DNA of 64,000 bases from Niastella yeongjuensis (lineage in GTDB: Bacteria; Bacteroidota; Bacteroidia; Chitinophagales; Chitinophagaceae): assembly GCF_900110245.1 (NCBI RefSeq), contig NZ_FOCZ01000017.1:62001-126000 (forward strand), written 5' to 3'. Position numbers and translations under genes: made by a program. The notes under the pieces are model-generated. The model made no database searches and was not told where the DNA came from. It saw only the letters and a list, made by a program, of their open reading frames with translations. Every line of letters begins with the position of its first letter. Within the stretch, counting starts at the first letter, position 1. This document shows positions 8,131 to 17,400 of this stretch, piece by piece.

Positions 8131-8169
8131 AAACCTCCTCTCGAAGCATCGGGAGGAGGTTTCTATTTA
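8131..8169. terminator. Bidirectional terminator between hicB and the PfkB kinase
   Basis: AAACCTCCTC pairs with GAGGAGGTTT across a 12-nt loop; a T-rich tail follows on the plus strand and TTTTTGCTTTTT on the minus strand. Confidence 0.85.
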
Positions 8170-8192
8170 TTTTAGTTACCGGGGGCTGTCCT

Positions 8193-9116
8193 TCAAACCA
8201 GCTCAATATCAAAATTCACCAGCTCAACGAATTGTTGAATGCGGTTGTCGATGTCGGCGCGGGTGATCTCTTTCAGGCGTTGAGGACCAAATTTCTCTAC
8301 GCAGAAAGAAGCCATAGCCGATCCTACTATAATACCCGTTTTCATGTTATCGAACGAGATGTCTTTAGTACGGGCGATATGACCAATAAAACCGCCGGCA
8401 AAAGTATCTCCGGCGCCTGTAGGGTCAAATACATCCTCAAGGGGCAATGCAGGCGCAAAGAACACCTGGTCTTTATGGAATAACAGCGCGCCATGTTCCC
8501 CTTTCTTGATGATCAGGTATTTGGGCCCCATTTTCAAAATTTCTTTCGCTGCTTTTACCAGGGAGAACTGAGCGCTCAACTGGCGGGCTTCGCTGTCGTT
8601 CAGCATCAGCACATCTACTTCTTTCAACACAGCTTCCAGCTCGGGCATTGCGGCTTCCATCCAGAAGTTCATGGTATCCATCACAATCAACTTGGGACGG
8701 GTTTTCATTTGTTTGATCACGCTCATCTGGATCTTGGGATCCAGGTTACCCAGCATCAGGAACTCCGCGCTTTGGTATGATTCAGGCACTTTAGGATCAA
8801 AGTCGAGCAATACGTTCAGATCGGTAACCAGTGTATCACGGCTGTTCATATCCATGTGGTAGCGGCCGCTCCAGAAAAAGGATTTTTTGTCGGGCACTAC
8901 TTTAACGCCTTCCATTGTAACACCTCTTCTTTCCAGTTCCTGCATTTCATCATTGGGGAAATCGAATCCCACAATAGAGATCTGCTGAATAGGCTGAACA
9001 AAATTACTGGCCGCATAGGCTACATAAGTGGCAGATCCGCCTATAATAAGGTCGGTTTTGGCAAAAGGCGTTTCAATTGCATCAAAGGCCATAGTGCCCA
9101 CAACGATCAAAGACAT
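8193..9116 (-). CDS. PfkB-family carbohydrate/nucleoside kinase
   Basis: A 307-residue ribokinase-fold ATP-dependent kinase. The N-terminus has the substrate lid region with FAKTDLIIGGSATYVAYAAS; the C-terminus has the anion hole and catalytic base DPTGAGDTFAGG with Asp237. Family members phosphorylate sugars or adenosine at a CH2OH group; which substrate this one uses cannot be read from the sequence, though Bacteroidota orthologues are often annotated as adenosine or sugar kinases. The ATG at 9116 was chosen because it gives the usual MSLIVVGTMAFD start; an in-frame TTG two codons earlier is less likely. Monocistronic, ending at the hicB terminator. Confidence 0.88.
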   Translation of the reverse strand: MSLIVVGTMAFDAIETPFAKTDLIIGGSATYVAYAASNFVQPIQQISIVGFDFPNDEMQELERRGVTMEGVKVVPDKKSFFWSGRYHMDMNSRDTLVTDLNVLLDFDPKVPESYQSAEFLMLGNLDPKIQMSVIKQMKTRPKLIVMDTMNFWMEAAMPELEAVLKEVDVLMLNDSEARQLSAQFSLVKAAKEILKMGPKYLIIKKGEHGALLFHKDQVFFAPALPLEDVFDPTGAGDTFAGGFIGHIARTKDISFDNMKTGIIVGSAMASFCVEKFGPQRLKEITRADIDNRIQQFVELVNFDIELV

Positions 9117-9509
9117 AAGCAAAATTTTAACCCCTGTAGCCCATCCCTATCAGACGGCACCGGGTGGATAGTTAAATTATTAATGAAGAAATAGGTGAAA
9201 ACCGCTGCAAATGCCAGCTTCCGGCTGAAAGCAGGTGGTTGCGGCGTGCAAACCTACGCGAAATTTTGGATGTGTTGAAACAACCAGCAGGTTTTGGCTG
9301 ACTATTTATTAACTTGCCGCCATCTGGTAACATTCGACCGCTGGTGATTGGTACTAATATATACAGCGTTCAACTACATTAACTACCGCATCCGTTCCAC
9401 GGCTGCCATGATTATGACCCGCTTACAGCACTACTGCCCACTTGGTGTTATTGCCGATTACTCGTTAGTAGGCTAATTTTATTTTTTTACCCGTAATCAT
9501 GTAAATCAC

Positions 9510-9525
9510 GCTAACAATTGTTAGC
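9510..9525. promoter_or_regulatory. Perfect 16-bp palindrome, probable TetR operator
   Basis: GCTAACAATTGTTAGC is its own reverse complement and lies seven bases upstream of the -7 box of tetR, in the spacer where RNA polymerase contacts DNA. The half-site CTAAC...GTTAG resembles the CNAAC...GTTNG operator described for the phenylacetate regulator PaaR of Thermus, which is also a TetR protein. Confidence 0.7.
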
Positions 9526-9532
9526 ATTTTAT

Positions 9533-9540
9533 TATCTTTG
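9533..9540 (+). promoter_or_regulatory. -7 promoter element of tetR
   Basis: TATCTTTG matches TAnnTTTG exactly and lies 12 bases before the ATG at 9553, leaving a 5' leader of only a few bases. Confidence 0.65.
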
Positions 9541-9552
9541 ACCCCCATTCAT

Positions 9553-10152
9553 ATGGCTAAAATTAAAAGGAACAGAAACGGTACAAGGAAAGATGTAATT
9601 ATCGCCAAAGCAGCCAAGCTGTTTCGCGAAAAGGGTTTTAGTGCCACCTCCATGCGCGACCTGGCCGAACATGTGGGCGTAGAAGCTGCCAGCCTGTACA
9701 ATCACATCAGCTCAAAAGCCGAGATCCTACAGGAGATCTGTTTTAAAACGGCGAATAATTTTATGTCGCACATCGAGGAAGTAGACGCCAACCCTAACAA
9801 AACCGCCATTGAAAAGATCCAGGAGATTCTCCGGTTCCATATAAAGCAAATGCTGGACAATTATGAAGAGGTATATGTAAGCGACCGGGAATGGAAACAC
9901 CTTACCGATCCTTACTTATCGAACATGCAAAGCCAGCGCCGAGCCTACCGGCAACGCATTGCTTTGGTTATTGAAGAAGGAATTCGCAAAGGAGAAATAA
10001 AACCGATAGATGCCCCCACAGCCGTGTTGATCATGCTGCATGCGGTAAGTGGTATCGAAAGCTGGCACCGCAGTAAAAAGAAGATTGCCGGTGAAGTGCT
10101 GGAAGATAATATGGTGCAGATCCTGGTTGATGGCCTCCGTAAACAAGCATAG
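9553..10152 (+). CDS. TetR-family regulator, likely of phenylacetate degradation
   Basis: A 199-residue repressor. The N-terminal TetR helix-turn-helix covers about residues 13-58 (AAKLFREKGFSATSMRDLAEH then VGVEAASLYNHISSKAEIL). The C-terminal two-thirds is the all-helical ligand and dimer domain. It is followed 23 bp later by paaE on the same strand, and a perfect palindrome covers its own promoter, so it probably represses itself and paaE and is relieved by a phenylacetyl-CoA-type ligand, as in other Paa TetR regulators. That ligand is inference. A TTG five codons upstream lies at the -7 box and was rejected as the start. Confidence 0.85.
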   Translation: MAKIKRNRNGTRKDVIIAKAAKLFREKGFSATSMRDLAEHVGVEAASLYNHISSKAEILQEICFKTANNFMSHIEEVDANPNKTAIEKIQEILRFHIKQMLDNYEEVYVSDREWKHLTDPYLSNMQSQRRAYRQRIALVIEEGIRKGEIKPIDAPTAVLIMLHAVSGIESWHRSKKKIAGEVLEDNMVQILVDGLRKQA

Positions 10153-10175
10153 TTATTCACTAAAAATTCGCCCTT

Positions 10176-11264
10176 TTGGCTACGCATTTTCATCAATTGA
10201 CGATTGCAGATATCAGAAAAGAAACGCCCGATTGTGTGTCTATCGCATTTGAGGTGCCTGATGATCTGAAAAACGACTACCTGTTCAAACATGGCCAAAA
10301 CCTCACCTTACGTACAGTAATAAATAATGAGGAGGTTCGCCGTTCGTATTCGATATGTAGCTGTCCTGCCGAAAATGAATTACGCGTAGCCATTAAAAAA
10401 GCCCCCTACGGCAAATTCTCCAGCTGGGCCAATAATATGCTCAAAAAGGGCGATGTGATGGAAGTAATGCCGCCCACCGGCACCTTCTTTACCGAACTCA
10501 GTTCAGCTCATAAAAAGAGGTACCTGGCCTTCGCCGCCGGCAGTGGTATTACTCCGGTGATCTCTATTATTAAAACCACCCTGCTCACTGAACCTGACAG
10601 CTCATTTACCCTGGTATATGGCAATCAGCACCGGAACAGCATAATATTTAAAGAACAACTCGAAGCATTAAAGAATATATACATCAACCGGCTGGCTATT
10701 CACTATTTGCTAAGCCGCGAACAAACTGAAGCGGTTATTTATTCCGGTCGCATTAACGAGGAGAAATTATCCCTGTTAAGCGATAAGCTCATCGATGTGC
10801 CCGGTATGGATGACATCTTCATCTGCGGCCCCGAACAAATGATCTTCACCGTAAAAGGCTGGTTGGAACAACAGGGCATCGATAAGAAAAAGATTCATTT
10901 CGAACTGTTCACCACGCCGGGGGAAAAAACCGAAGGCAGAGGGCAGAGGGCAGAAGGCAGAAATGAAGAAAGCGCTAATGACATAAGCAAGGTCACCGTG
11001 AAGTTGGATGGTATTTCCTTTGACTTTCAACTTCCTTATGATGGCGAAACCGTACTGGAAGCTGCCCTGCAACAGGGCGCCGACCTGCCTTTCTCCTGTA
11101 AGGGAGGGGTATGCAGCACCTGCAAGGCCAAACTTATTGAAGGCAAGGTAGATATGGATACCAACTATGCCCTGGAACAGGAAGAAGTAGACGCCGGTTT
11201 CATTCTTACCTGTCAAAGCCACCCCCGCAGCGAAAGAATTGTCATCGATTTCGATATTAAATAA
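10176..11264 (+). CDS. paaE: Ring-1,2-phenylacetyl-CoA epoxidase reductase subunit PaaE
   Basis: PaaE passes electrons from NADPH to the PaaABC di-iron epoxidase. The 362-residue protein has an FAD-binding domain (RRSYSICSCPAENELRVAIKK), an NAD(P) domain (YLAFAAGSGITPVISI ... FICGPEQMI) and a C-terminal plant-type [2Fe-2S] ferredoxin domain with ligands Cys308, Cys313, Cys316 and Cys346. The start codon is TTG: it is the only start giving the family N-terminus ATHFHQLTIADIRKETPDC. Residues about 250-268, linking the NAD and ferredoxin domains, are encoded by four GGCAGAR heptanucleotide repeats and read GRGQRAEGR. Other epoxidase subunits are absent from the window; paaZ lies 33 kb away. Confidence 0.93.
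   Translation: MATHFHQLTIADIRKETPDCVSIAFEVPDDLKNDYLFKHGQNLTLRTVINNEEVRRSYSICSCPAENELRVAIKKAPYGKFSSWANNMLKKGDVMEVMPPTGTFFTELSSAHKKRYLAFAAGSGITPVISIIKTTLLTEPDSSFTLVYGNQHRNSIIFKEQLEALKNIYINRLAIHYLLSREQTEAVIYSGRINEEKLSLLSDKLIDVPGMDDIFICGPEQMIFTVKGWLEQQGIDKKKIHFELFTTPGEKTEGRGQRAEGRNEESANDISKVTVKLDGISFDFQLPYDGETVLEAALQQGADLPFSCKGGVCSTCKAKLIEGKVDMDTNYALEQEEVDAGFILTCQSHPRSERIVIDFDIK
10935..10962 (+). repeat. Heptanucleotide repeat array, locus B (inside paaE)
   Basis: Four tandem units GGCAGAG, GGCAGAG, GGCAGAA, GGCAGAA within the coding sequence, at the junction of two domains where an insertion would be tolerated. Confidence 0.85.
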
Positions 11265-11353
11265 GTAAAAATTATCAACATCTTCAGCCAGCTGGCGAAA
11301 TTGTCGATTTCCGTAGCTCCCCAACCTTATCTTCGCGGCCTCAAAAACAGGTT

Positions 11354-12400
11354 ATGACCGGAATTGATAGTGTACAGCTGGAACAGGTGATCGTTCATAA
11401 AGTGGGGAATCCCTCCCGGGGTGAAGAATTAAAGCTCTCTTTAAACCCACTCACACTGAATGACGACATGGTAAGAGGCCTGCTTACCAAATATTTCCTG
11501 GGGGCATTTAATGAAAATGAGACTTACCATTTTACCCACCTCAGCGACGTAAATATGAATGAGGTGTATACCTTCGTTCGTAAGATCTTCGAGGAACGGG
11601 AAAGCTTTACCGAGCAGTCTGCTTTACTGGCCCAATTCCTGTACAGCAAATCAACACATGTAAAAGTAAAAGAAGGGGAGCTGTATGTAGTGAAGTTCAA
11701 CGATGTGCCTTTTGAAGGCGATTTCATAAGAGCCGTTGGCATCTTCAAATCAGAAACCAAAGAAACCTTTCTGAAAGTATTTCAACACGGCCCAAGCTGG
11801 GAAGTGATACAGGAAGAAGGCGTAAACATCAATAAACTCGATAAAGGCTGCCTCATCTTTCACACCAACACCAATGAAGGATTTAAAGTAAGCGTGGTTG
11901 ATGCTACCAATAAACAAAACGATGCCCAGTACTGGATCACCGATTTTTTACAGGTAACACCCTATGCAGACGATTATCACAATACGGATAAATACCTCAG
12001 CCTCTGCAAGAGTTTTATCACCAATGAATACCCCGAGAAATTCGACGTATCCAAAAGCGATCAGATAGATATGCTGAACCGCTCCATGGAATACTTTAAA
12101 ACCAAGGAGAATTTCAGTATCGATGAGTTTACCAACGAAGTTATTCACCACCAGGAAGTGGTTGATACCTTCATGGACTATAAAAAGAACTTCGAATCGG
12201 CCAAAAACTTTGAGATCCAGGATGAGTTTGCCATTCACGTATCGGCAGTAAAACAACAACAACGCGCTTTCAAAACGGTATTAAAGCTCGACAAGAACTT
12301 CCACATCTATATTCATGGCCGCCGCGATCTTATTGAAAAAGGAGTTGATGAAATGAGTGGGAAGAAATACTATAAGTTGTTCTTTGATGAGGAGACTTAG
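11354..12400 (+). CDS. Nucleoid-associated protein, NdpA/YejK family
   Basis: A 348-residue cytoplasmic protein of the 37-kDa nucleoid-associated (NA37) family, found bound to bacterial chromosomes but without a defined enzymatic role. Recognisable parts are the N-terminal VQLEQVIVHKVGNPSRGEELKLS, the central KVFQHGPSWEVIQEEGVNINKLDKG and NDAQYWITDFLQVTPYADDYHNT, and the C-terminal FKTVLKLDKNFHIYIHGRRD. Length is close to the family norm. A -7-like TATCTTCG lies 24 bp before the ATG. It is not obviously linked to the upstream paaE. Confidence 0.85.
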   Translation: MTGIDSVQLEQVIVHKVGNPSRGEELKLSLNPLTLNDDMVRGLLTKYFLGAFNENETYHFTHLSDVNMNEVYTFVRKIFEERESFTEQSALLAQFLYSKSTHVKVKEGELYVVKFNDVPFEGDFIRAVGIFKSETKETFLKVFQHGPSWEVIQEEGVNINKLDKGCLIFHTNTNEGFKVSVVDATNKQNDAQYWITDFLQVTPYADDYHNTDKYLSLCKSFITNEYPEKFDVSKSDQIDMLNRSMEYFKTKENFSIDEFTNEVIHHQEVVDTFMDYKKNFESAKNFEIQDEFAIHVSAVKQQQRAFKTVLKLDKNFHIYIHGRRDLIEKGVDEMSGKKYYKLFFDEET

Positions 12401-12412
12401 AAAATGAGCCAT

Positions 12413-12426
12413 CCGCCGGCCGGCGG
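12413..12426. repeat. REP-like GC-rich palindrome
   Basis: Perfect palindrome CCGCCGGCCGGCGG between two convergent genes. The same core (CCGCCGGCYGGCGG) occurs at 30879-30892. Confidence 0.55.
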
Positions 12427-12435
12427 GTAACCCAC

Positions 12436-12861
12436 CTACTTCAGTGCTTTAAAGAAACGTTCTACATCCAACACTTCAGCCGGCGTGAGCGTTTCGTTAT
12501 TGTCGTATTTAGCTTTCAAAAAAACAACCCGTTTGTGCTCCGGGTATTTAGCCAGTATGGCTTCCATCAATTGACCCATGCGTTCATCTTTCTCGTACAT
12601 GGGTTTGGGTGCGGGTGGCGCTGATTTATACCGGGTAGGGCGTTTCAATATCATCGCTTCCAGCGTGGCCAGCTTGGCAACGGGAATTGATTTTACCTTC
12701 TGCGACTTGTTATAAATTCCTTCCAGTTGTTTTTTACTTAATCCACCCCGTTCCTGGTACTGCTGATACAGGCTTTGCACAAAAGTGGAATGTGGTTGCG
12801 CTATCAGCAATGCTTCCAGCACATCCTTCACAACGTCCACATCTATTTTCTTCCGTTCCAT
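12436..12861 (-). CDS. Conserved hypothetical protein
   Basis: A 141-residue soluble, mostly helical, lysine-rich protein without signal peptide or membrane segment; not recognised. The N-terminal part (VVKDVLEALLIAQPHSTFVQSLYQQYQERGGLSKKQLEGIYNKSQ) and C-terminal part (MEAILAKYPEHKRVVFLKAKYDNNETLTPAEVLDVERFF) look like two related helical units, since both contain a run of the form LxxKYPxHxxVxxLxxxYxxxxxLTxxxLxxVxxF. A proline-rich hinge (KSAPPAPKPM) joins them. It has its own promoter (12936-12943, minus) and a purine-rich ribosome site (AAGGAAAAAG). Confidence 0.7.
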   Translation of the reverse strand: MERKKIDVDVVKDVLEALLIAQPHSTFVQSLYQQYQERGGLSKKQLEGIYNKSQKVKSIPVAKLATLEAMILKRPTRYKSAPPAPKPMYEKDERMGQLMEAILAKYPEHKRVVFLKAKYDNNETLTPAEVLDVERFFKALK

Positions 12862-12935
12862 ATTATTCTTTTTCCTTATTCATTTACAGGTAGGGGTTGC
12901 CGTTTTTCGCCCCCACCCAATCGATTGACACTCTG

Positions 12936-12943
12936 CAAAGGTA
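12936..12943 (-). promoter_or_regulatory. -7 promoter element, minus strand
   Basis: TACCTTTG on the minus strand, an exact TAnnTTTG match, 75 bp before the start of the hypothetical gene ending at 12436. Confidence 0.55.
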
Positions 12944-13131
12944 ACCTGTATTATGATGTAATCATTAAATGCAGTTCCAGTGCGGGTTTTTGCGGCAATA
13001 AAGTCCTGAAATATCGCAAACTTTTGCAACATACAAAGCAAAATCGACGACACCTGCTAAAATAACCTACCAGGAAATAACAGTCAAACGCTAAAGCTTA
13101 TTAAATTATAACATCAGTTGATTAAAATTGT

Positions 13132-13162
13132 AAAAGAGTCCCACCAACGGGACTCTTTTTTA
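13132..13162. terminator. Intrinsic terminator without an adjacent gene
   Basis: AAAAGAGTCCC pairs perfectly with GGGACTCTTTT across a 6-nt loop, followed by TTTTTTATAT on the plus strand. On the minus strand it could serve the transpeptidase-fold gene 147 bp upstream; on the plus strand nothing precedes it. Confidence 0.75.
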
Positions 13163-13308
13163 TATAAAAGTCTTATTGGATTGGAAAGGTGCTAAGGCTA
13201 TAATGGAGATTACCGATTTTTAACAGGATGCAGTGGATTGGGTCTTGCCCGACAAGAATAAGTTCTTTAAAGAACGAAGATATTCGATGGCTTTCCGGCT
13301 AATAATTA

Positions 13309-14169
13309 CTAATAACAGCTGCTTAACAACTCGCTTTCTCTTTCGGTATCGAAGATCCACATCAATACCGGTTTCGAATCTTTTTTAATGATCGTACTCA
13401 CCTCATTCAGGAAAGTATTGGATATAGTTGGTGAACCTTTACTTTGAAATATGGGGTGTTCCATTTCATTTTCAGGAATAGTATCCATGGCATGTAATAC
13501 GATGGATCTTTTGCTGGCATTACTATTGCTTTCCTGTAAACCATACAACTTATAAGAAGCACCACCAACACTCGTATCTGATTTACCAACTTCATATATT
13601 CCAAGTGAGGTACAATTACTACCCGGTACATTTGAATAGGTTTTATTAGGGGTTTGGGGCTCTCGTCCCCGCCCATGCGACACAATACCCCGGTCGATTA
13701 TTACCATCGATGACAGATCAATGACGAAAAATCTTTTCTTTCCCGATTTCATTCCCATATTTATCAGGAACCCATATTCCGTACTGTATCCATTCAATTT
13801 TGCATATTCCTCCAGCTTTTCCGCTTTGTCTATCAACTGCATATAATTATAATCATCCAGGCCGGTTTCTTTTTGCATGGCAACTGCGTTCTTTGTGCCG
13901 GCAACAGCATTGGCTTTTATAAAAACCGGGAGAGTAGTTTTTTTCCTTGTAATACGGATCTTTGTTTTGATTTTTACCAGCTTCTTGCAGGCAGAATTGG
14001 CGACAGCTGCAAGGAGGGGATGTTTTATCGGCTTGACAAATCTCTTATGCGTTGCAATTACGCTGTTATTATCTTCAATAGTTCTCGTTTTTTCTACATG
14101 GTTACTTAATACAAAGGAGGCGAATCCTAAAAAAATGTTGGCCGCTCCTAAAACGATTAGAGTTTTCAT
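13309..14169 (-). CDS. L,D-transpeptidase-fold (YkuD_2) protein, apparent catalytic Cys to Ser change
   Basis: A 286-residue exported protein: residues 1-24 form a signal or anchor segment (TLIVLGAANIFLGFASFVLS). The C-terminal half is the YkuD_2 murein L,D-transpeptidase catalytic-like domain: FFVIDLSSMVIIDRGIVSHG, NVPGSNCTSLGIYEVGKSDT, SIVLHAMD. In this family the catalytic motif near the end reads like S-x-G-C-P; here it is SKGSPTIS with Ser246 where cysteine is expected, so transpeptidase activity may be lost. The residues 60-100 are basic (KKLVKIKTKIRITRKK). It sits where jetD would be expected after jetC but has no similarity to JetD. Confidence 0.8.
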   Translation of the reverse strand: MKTLIVLGAANIFLGFASFVLSNHVEKTRTIEDNNSVIATHKRFVKPIKHPLLAAVANSACKKLVKIKTKIRITRKKTTLPVFIKANAVAGTKNAVAMQKETGLDDYNYMQLIDKAEKLEEYAKLNGYSTEYGFLINMGMKSGKKRFFVIDLSSMVIIDRGIVSHGRGREPQTPNKTYSNVPGSNCTSLGIYEVGKSDTSVGGASYKLYGLQESNSNASKRSIVLHAMDTIPENEMEHPIFQSKGSPTISNTFLNEVSTIIKKDSKPVLMWIFDTERESELLSSCY

Positions 14170-14360
14170 ACTGGCAGAATTTATGTATGTATTTAAAAGG
14201 GGTTATAACACCGTATCACAAACTGCATACCATGCCAATTAAAAACATTGTCTGAAAAATTAGTCGCCAGCAGGCGCCGGCATTAAACTTTGGTAGTTAA
14301 ATTTTTAGCGGATGGGAAATTTGTTGAGAATCCAAATGCGAATAATGTACACATTTAACG

Positions 14361-14407
14361 AAAAAGACATTCTTTTTTCCTGATTCAGGATAAAAGAATG
14401 TCTTTTT
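14361..14407. terminator. Bidirectional terminator at the end of the jetABC operon
   Basis: A 16-bp perfect stem, AAAAAGACATTCTTTT with AAAAGAATGTCTTTTT, and a 15-nt loop; poly-T on both strands. It closes the jet operon immediately after jetC, showing the operon has no fourth gene. Confidence 0.9.
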
Positions 14408-14440
14408 GGGAAACGTCCCACAATGACTACATATAATTAC

Positions 14441-17400
14441 TTACCCTTCCTGTAATAACGGATTTGCTTCTGCTACCTGTTCTTTCAATTCCTTAATAGT
14501 CATGTTGTATAATACGCTATGTCGGTTTTGCACACGCTGCACCAGGTGTACGTGGGCTATAAAGTTTTGTACAATGGCGATCTTATCACTGGGTGTTACT
14601 ACCAGTAACTGCAGGTGTAACTGTTTACACAATTCCATCAGGTAAGTGGCTTTTTCCTCATCCTGGTTACTGAAGCTTTCATCCACAGCAATAAAGCGTA
14701 AGCTCCGGCTGTTCTTTCCTTCGCGCGTAATACCAAACTGGTAAGCAATGGCGCTACACAAAATGGTATAGGTCAACTGTGCTTTTTCACCACCCGATAA
14801 CTGTCCCATTTGCCGGTAAGTTTTCTTTATCTCATCGGTATTACGGAACCTTTCATCGGCCCAGAACTCAAACCAGTTACGCACATCCATTACTTTATTA
14901 CGATAGCTTTCATTTTTATCCAGCTCATCTATCAACGGTTGTACTTTCTGGGTAAAGTGTTTCGATTTTTCTTCAAAGCTGCTTTGTTGCCAGTTGGCCG
15001 CCTGTGGCAATGCATCCAGCAACCGGCCCCTGAATTCTTTGATATCCGTTCCCGAAGGCACTGGTCTTTTACCTAATTGAATATAGGTATCGGGCAGGCG
15101 GTTGAAATTAATGCCACCCAACGACTGGTTCAACCGGGTTACGCTGTTGTTGATATCACGTTCCCATCTTTCCATTTCTTCATTCAGGCCACCGATCTTG
15201 TATGTTATGGTATCGTTGATGAAGCTTTCAAAATCGCGTTTGTATTTGGGTAGGTTCTCATGCACCAGCTTGCCTAACCAATCGATATATTCATTGGCGT
15301 AGGCGGCATCTTCAGGCAGGTGTTGTACATCGCCGTCCCACTCGGGTGAGAACTTACTTTTTAATTCCGTAGAAGGGTTCTTGATGCGATTGATACATTT
15401 GTTCAGCTGGTTTTCTTCTTTATGCAACTCATCCCGTTGCTTTTCATTCAAACGCGTTTGTTTTGCTTTCAGCCCTTCGTACACTTCATCTATGTTCTGC
15501 AAAGTAATCTCCGAAAGCAGGGCAGCCTGTTGCTGCTGAAACTGCAACAATCCGTCTTTATCTGATTCGCTGACGTGTTGCAACAAAGGCTGTAGCGCTT
15601 CCTGTTGTTTCTGGTACTGCTGTGTACGGTCTTTCAACCTGGTTTCATCGATCAACAATTGACCACGCTGACTTTCCGCTTCATCTCTTTTTTGCTGAAT
15701 ATCTATCAGCTGTGCTTTTAAATTATCCAGCTCTTTATTGGCTTTGCGCAATCCGTTTATTTGCTCCTGTAATTTATGTATGCCGCGTTGAATACCTGTC
15801 ATGTCCAGGTCGGCAAAACCCTTATGTTCGCGAATACGGGTAATGGCGTAGAACTGTTTTTGCAGCCTCTCTGCTTTGCTTTTACATTTCTCCAGCGTTT
15901 CATTGGCCTTTACAACCAGATCGGCAAACTGATTCCTGCGTTTTATCAGAAAGTCTTTTTTCTTCTCGTTGTTCCAACCCATTACATACTTACTGGGGTC
16001 GTGTTTCCCGTTCCGGTCGTCTTTCTCATGGCGCGATTTGTTTTTTACCAGTCCATTTAAGGTGATCGCCTTTTCGTAGCGGTCCAGTGTTTTTTCATCG
16101 GTAATACAAACGTGGTTAAACTGCCAGATGATCTGTTGTTCTACCCAGCTGCTCAACGGGCTGTCTGGATGAAACTCCAGTTTCTCATACACCGTATCCC
16201 GCTCAGGATTTTGGATCATTGGGTTATCGGTCACATGCTCGTACACCAACCGCATGCCCAGGTGATTATTGTTGATGTACTTGTTTACTTTTTTATAGTA
16301 TTTATCCGGCACCAGCAAACGAAGCGAGAATGTGCGCAATAACTTTTCCAATGCCGGTTGCCACTCAGAACAATCTGACCGTACCTGCATCAACTCCCCA
16401 ATGTAAGGCAGCTCATTTTGATCGAGGTTCAATGCGTCGCATAACTGCTTGCGTATACTGATGAGGTTAGAGGGCATGTTGTTCTTGCTATGCAGCAGGT
16501 TATTCAACTCATCTTCTACCTTTTTCTTATCCGCATCTGATTTTTCTTTGGCGCGCTTGGCCGAATATTCATCTTCTTCGTTCAGGCGTTGTTTGGTTTC
16601 CAGTTCCAGCTTTTTACGATTGGCCTCTTTGGCTATTCGCTGGTAAGTGGCTTCGTCCGCAGGTTGTTTTTCTTCCAGGTGTAATTCCTCACACCAGCTG
16701 GCAAACAGGGCCAGTTCCTGTGTGGCTTCCTGTTTTTTTAATTCCAGGTCCTGTACATCTTTTTCCAGCTGCTGCATGCGCTGACCGGCCTTGTTCTGGT
16801 CGATCTGGTTTTTGATCATTCGTTCCTCTTCCTGCAACTGATCGTAGGTTAATTTAACGATCTGTTGCTTTTGCTGAATGTCATGTATGCTGGCGTCGCT
16901 TTCTTCTATAGCCTGTTGTAATAATTCATTCCGGGTATAGCTGTTCCAGATCCTGGCGGTTTGCAGCAGCTGCTCACTTTCTTCAATTTCGTTCTTTAAC
17001 TTATTATAAGCCGTGAAATGCTGCTCTATCGGTTGTAACAGTTTTATCTGTTCTTCAGCTTTTTCAATATTGCGGCGGGCATCCAGCAGGGTGGCCAGGT
17101 GTTTCTTCAGGTCCTGGAACGACTCTTCCATATTCCGTGGCTCCAGCATGTGGGTGCGAATAAACTCGTCGAGGTTACCCAGCACTTTAATACCTACGGT
17201 TTGGTTAAACAGCTGCAACGCCTGTACACTTTGCATCCCTAATACATGCACCAGTTGCTGGGCATATTTGCTGGCTGCATCGAACCACTCAATTTGTTTA
17301 CGGCTGCCTTTATTGTACTTCTGATCGAGCGCTTTTTTCCATTGGCCATTCAGGTCAAACGGTTTAAAGTCTTCATCTATGCGCAGGGCTTTATGGGCAA

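Larger units (their letters stand above)
9117..9552. other. Divergent intergenic region between PfkB kinase and TetR gene
   Basis: No coding sequence is supported. The right end holds the tetR promoter and operator described separately. A TAAAATTTTG stretch directly before the kinase ATG may be a variant -7 element. Nothing else is identified in the middle 350 bp. Confidence 0.5.
12862..13308. other. Intergenic region with promoter and an unassigned terminator
   Basis: Left part is the about 75-nt leader and promoter of the preceding minus-strand gene. Then about 190 bp with no supported gene, then a strong terminator at 13132-13162, then about 145 bp without recognisable content before the 3' end of the transpeptidase-fold gene. 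Confidence 0.5.

Noticed and set aside
13309-14169. Possible JetD of the Wadjet operon
   Set aside because: Position fits, but the sequence is a signal-peptide-bearing YkuD_2 domain and a bidirectional terminator separates it from jetC.
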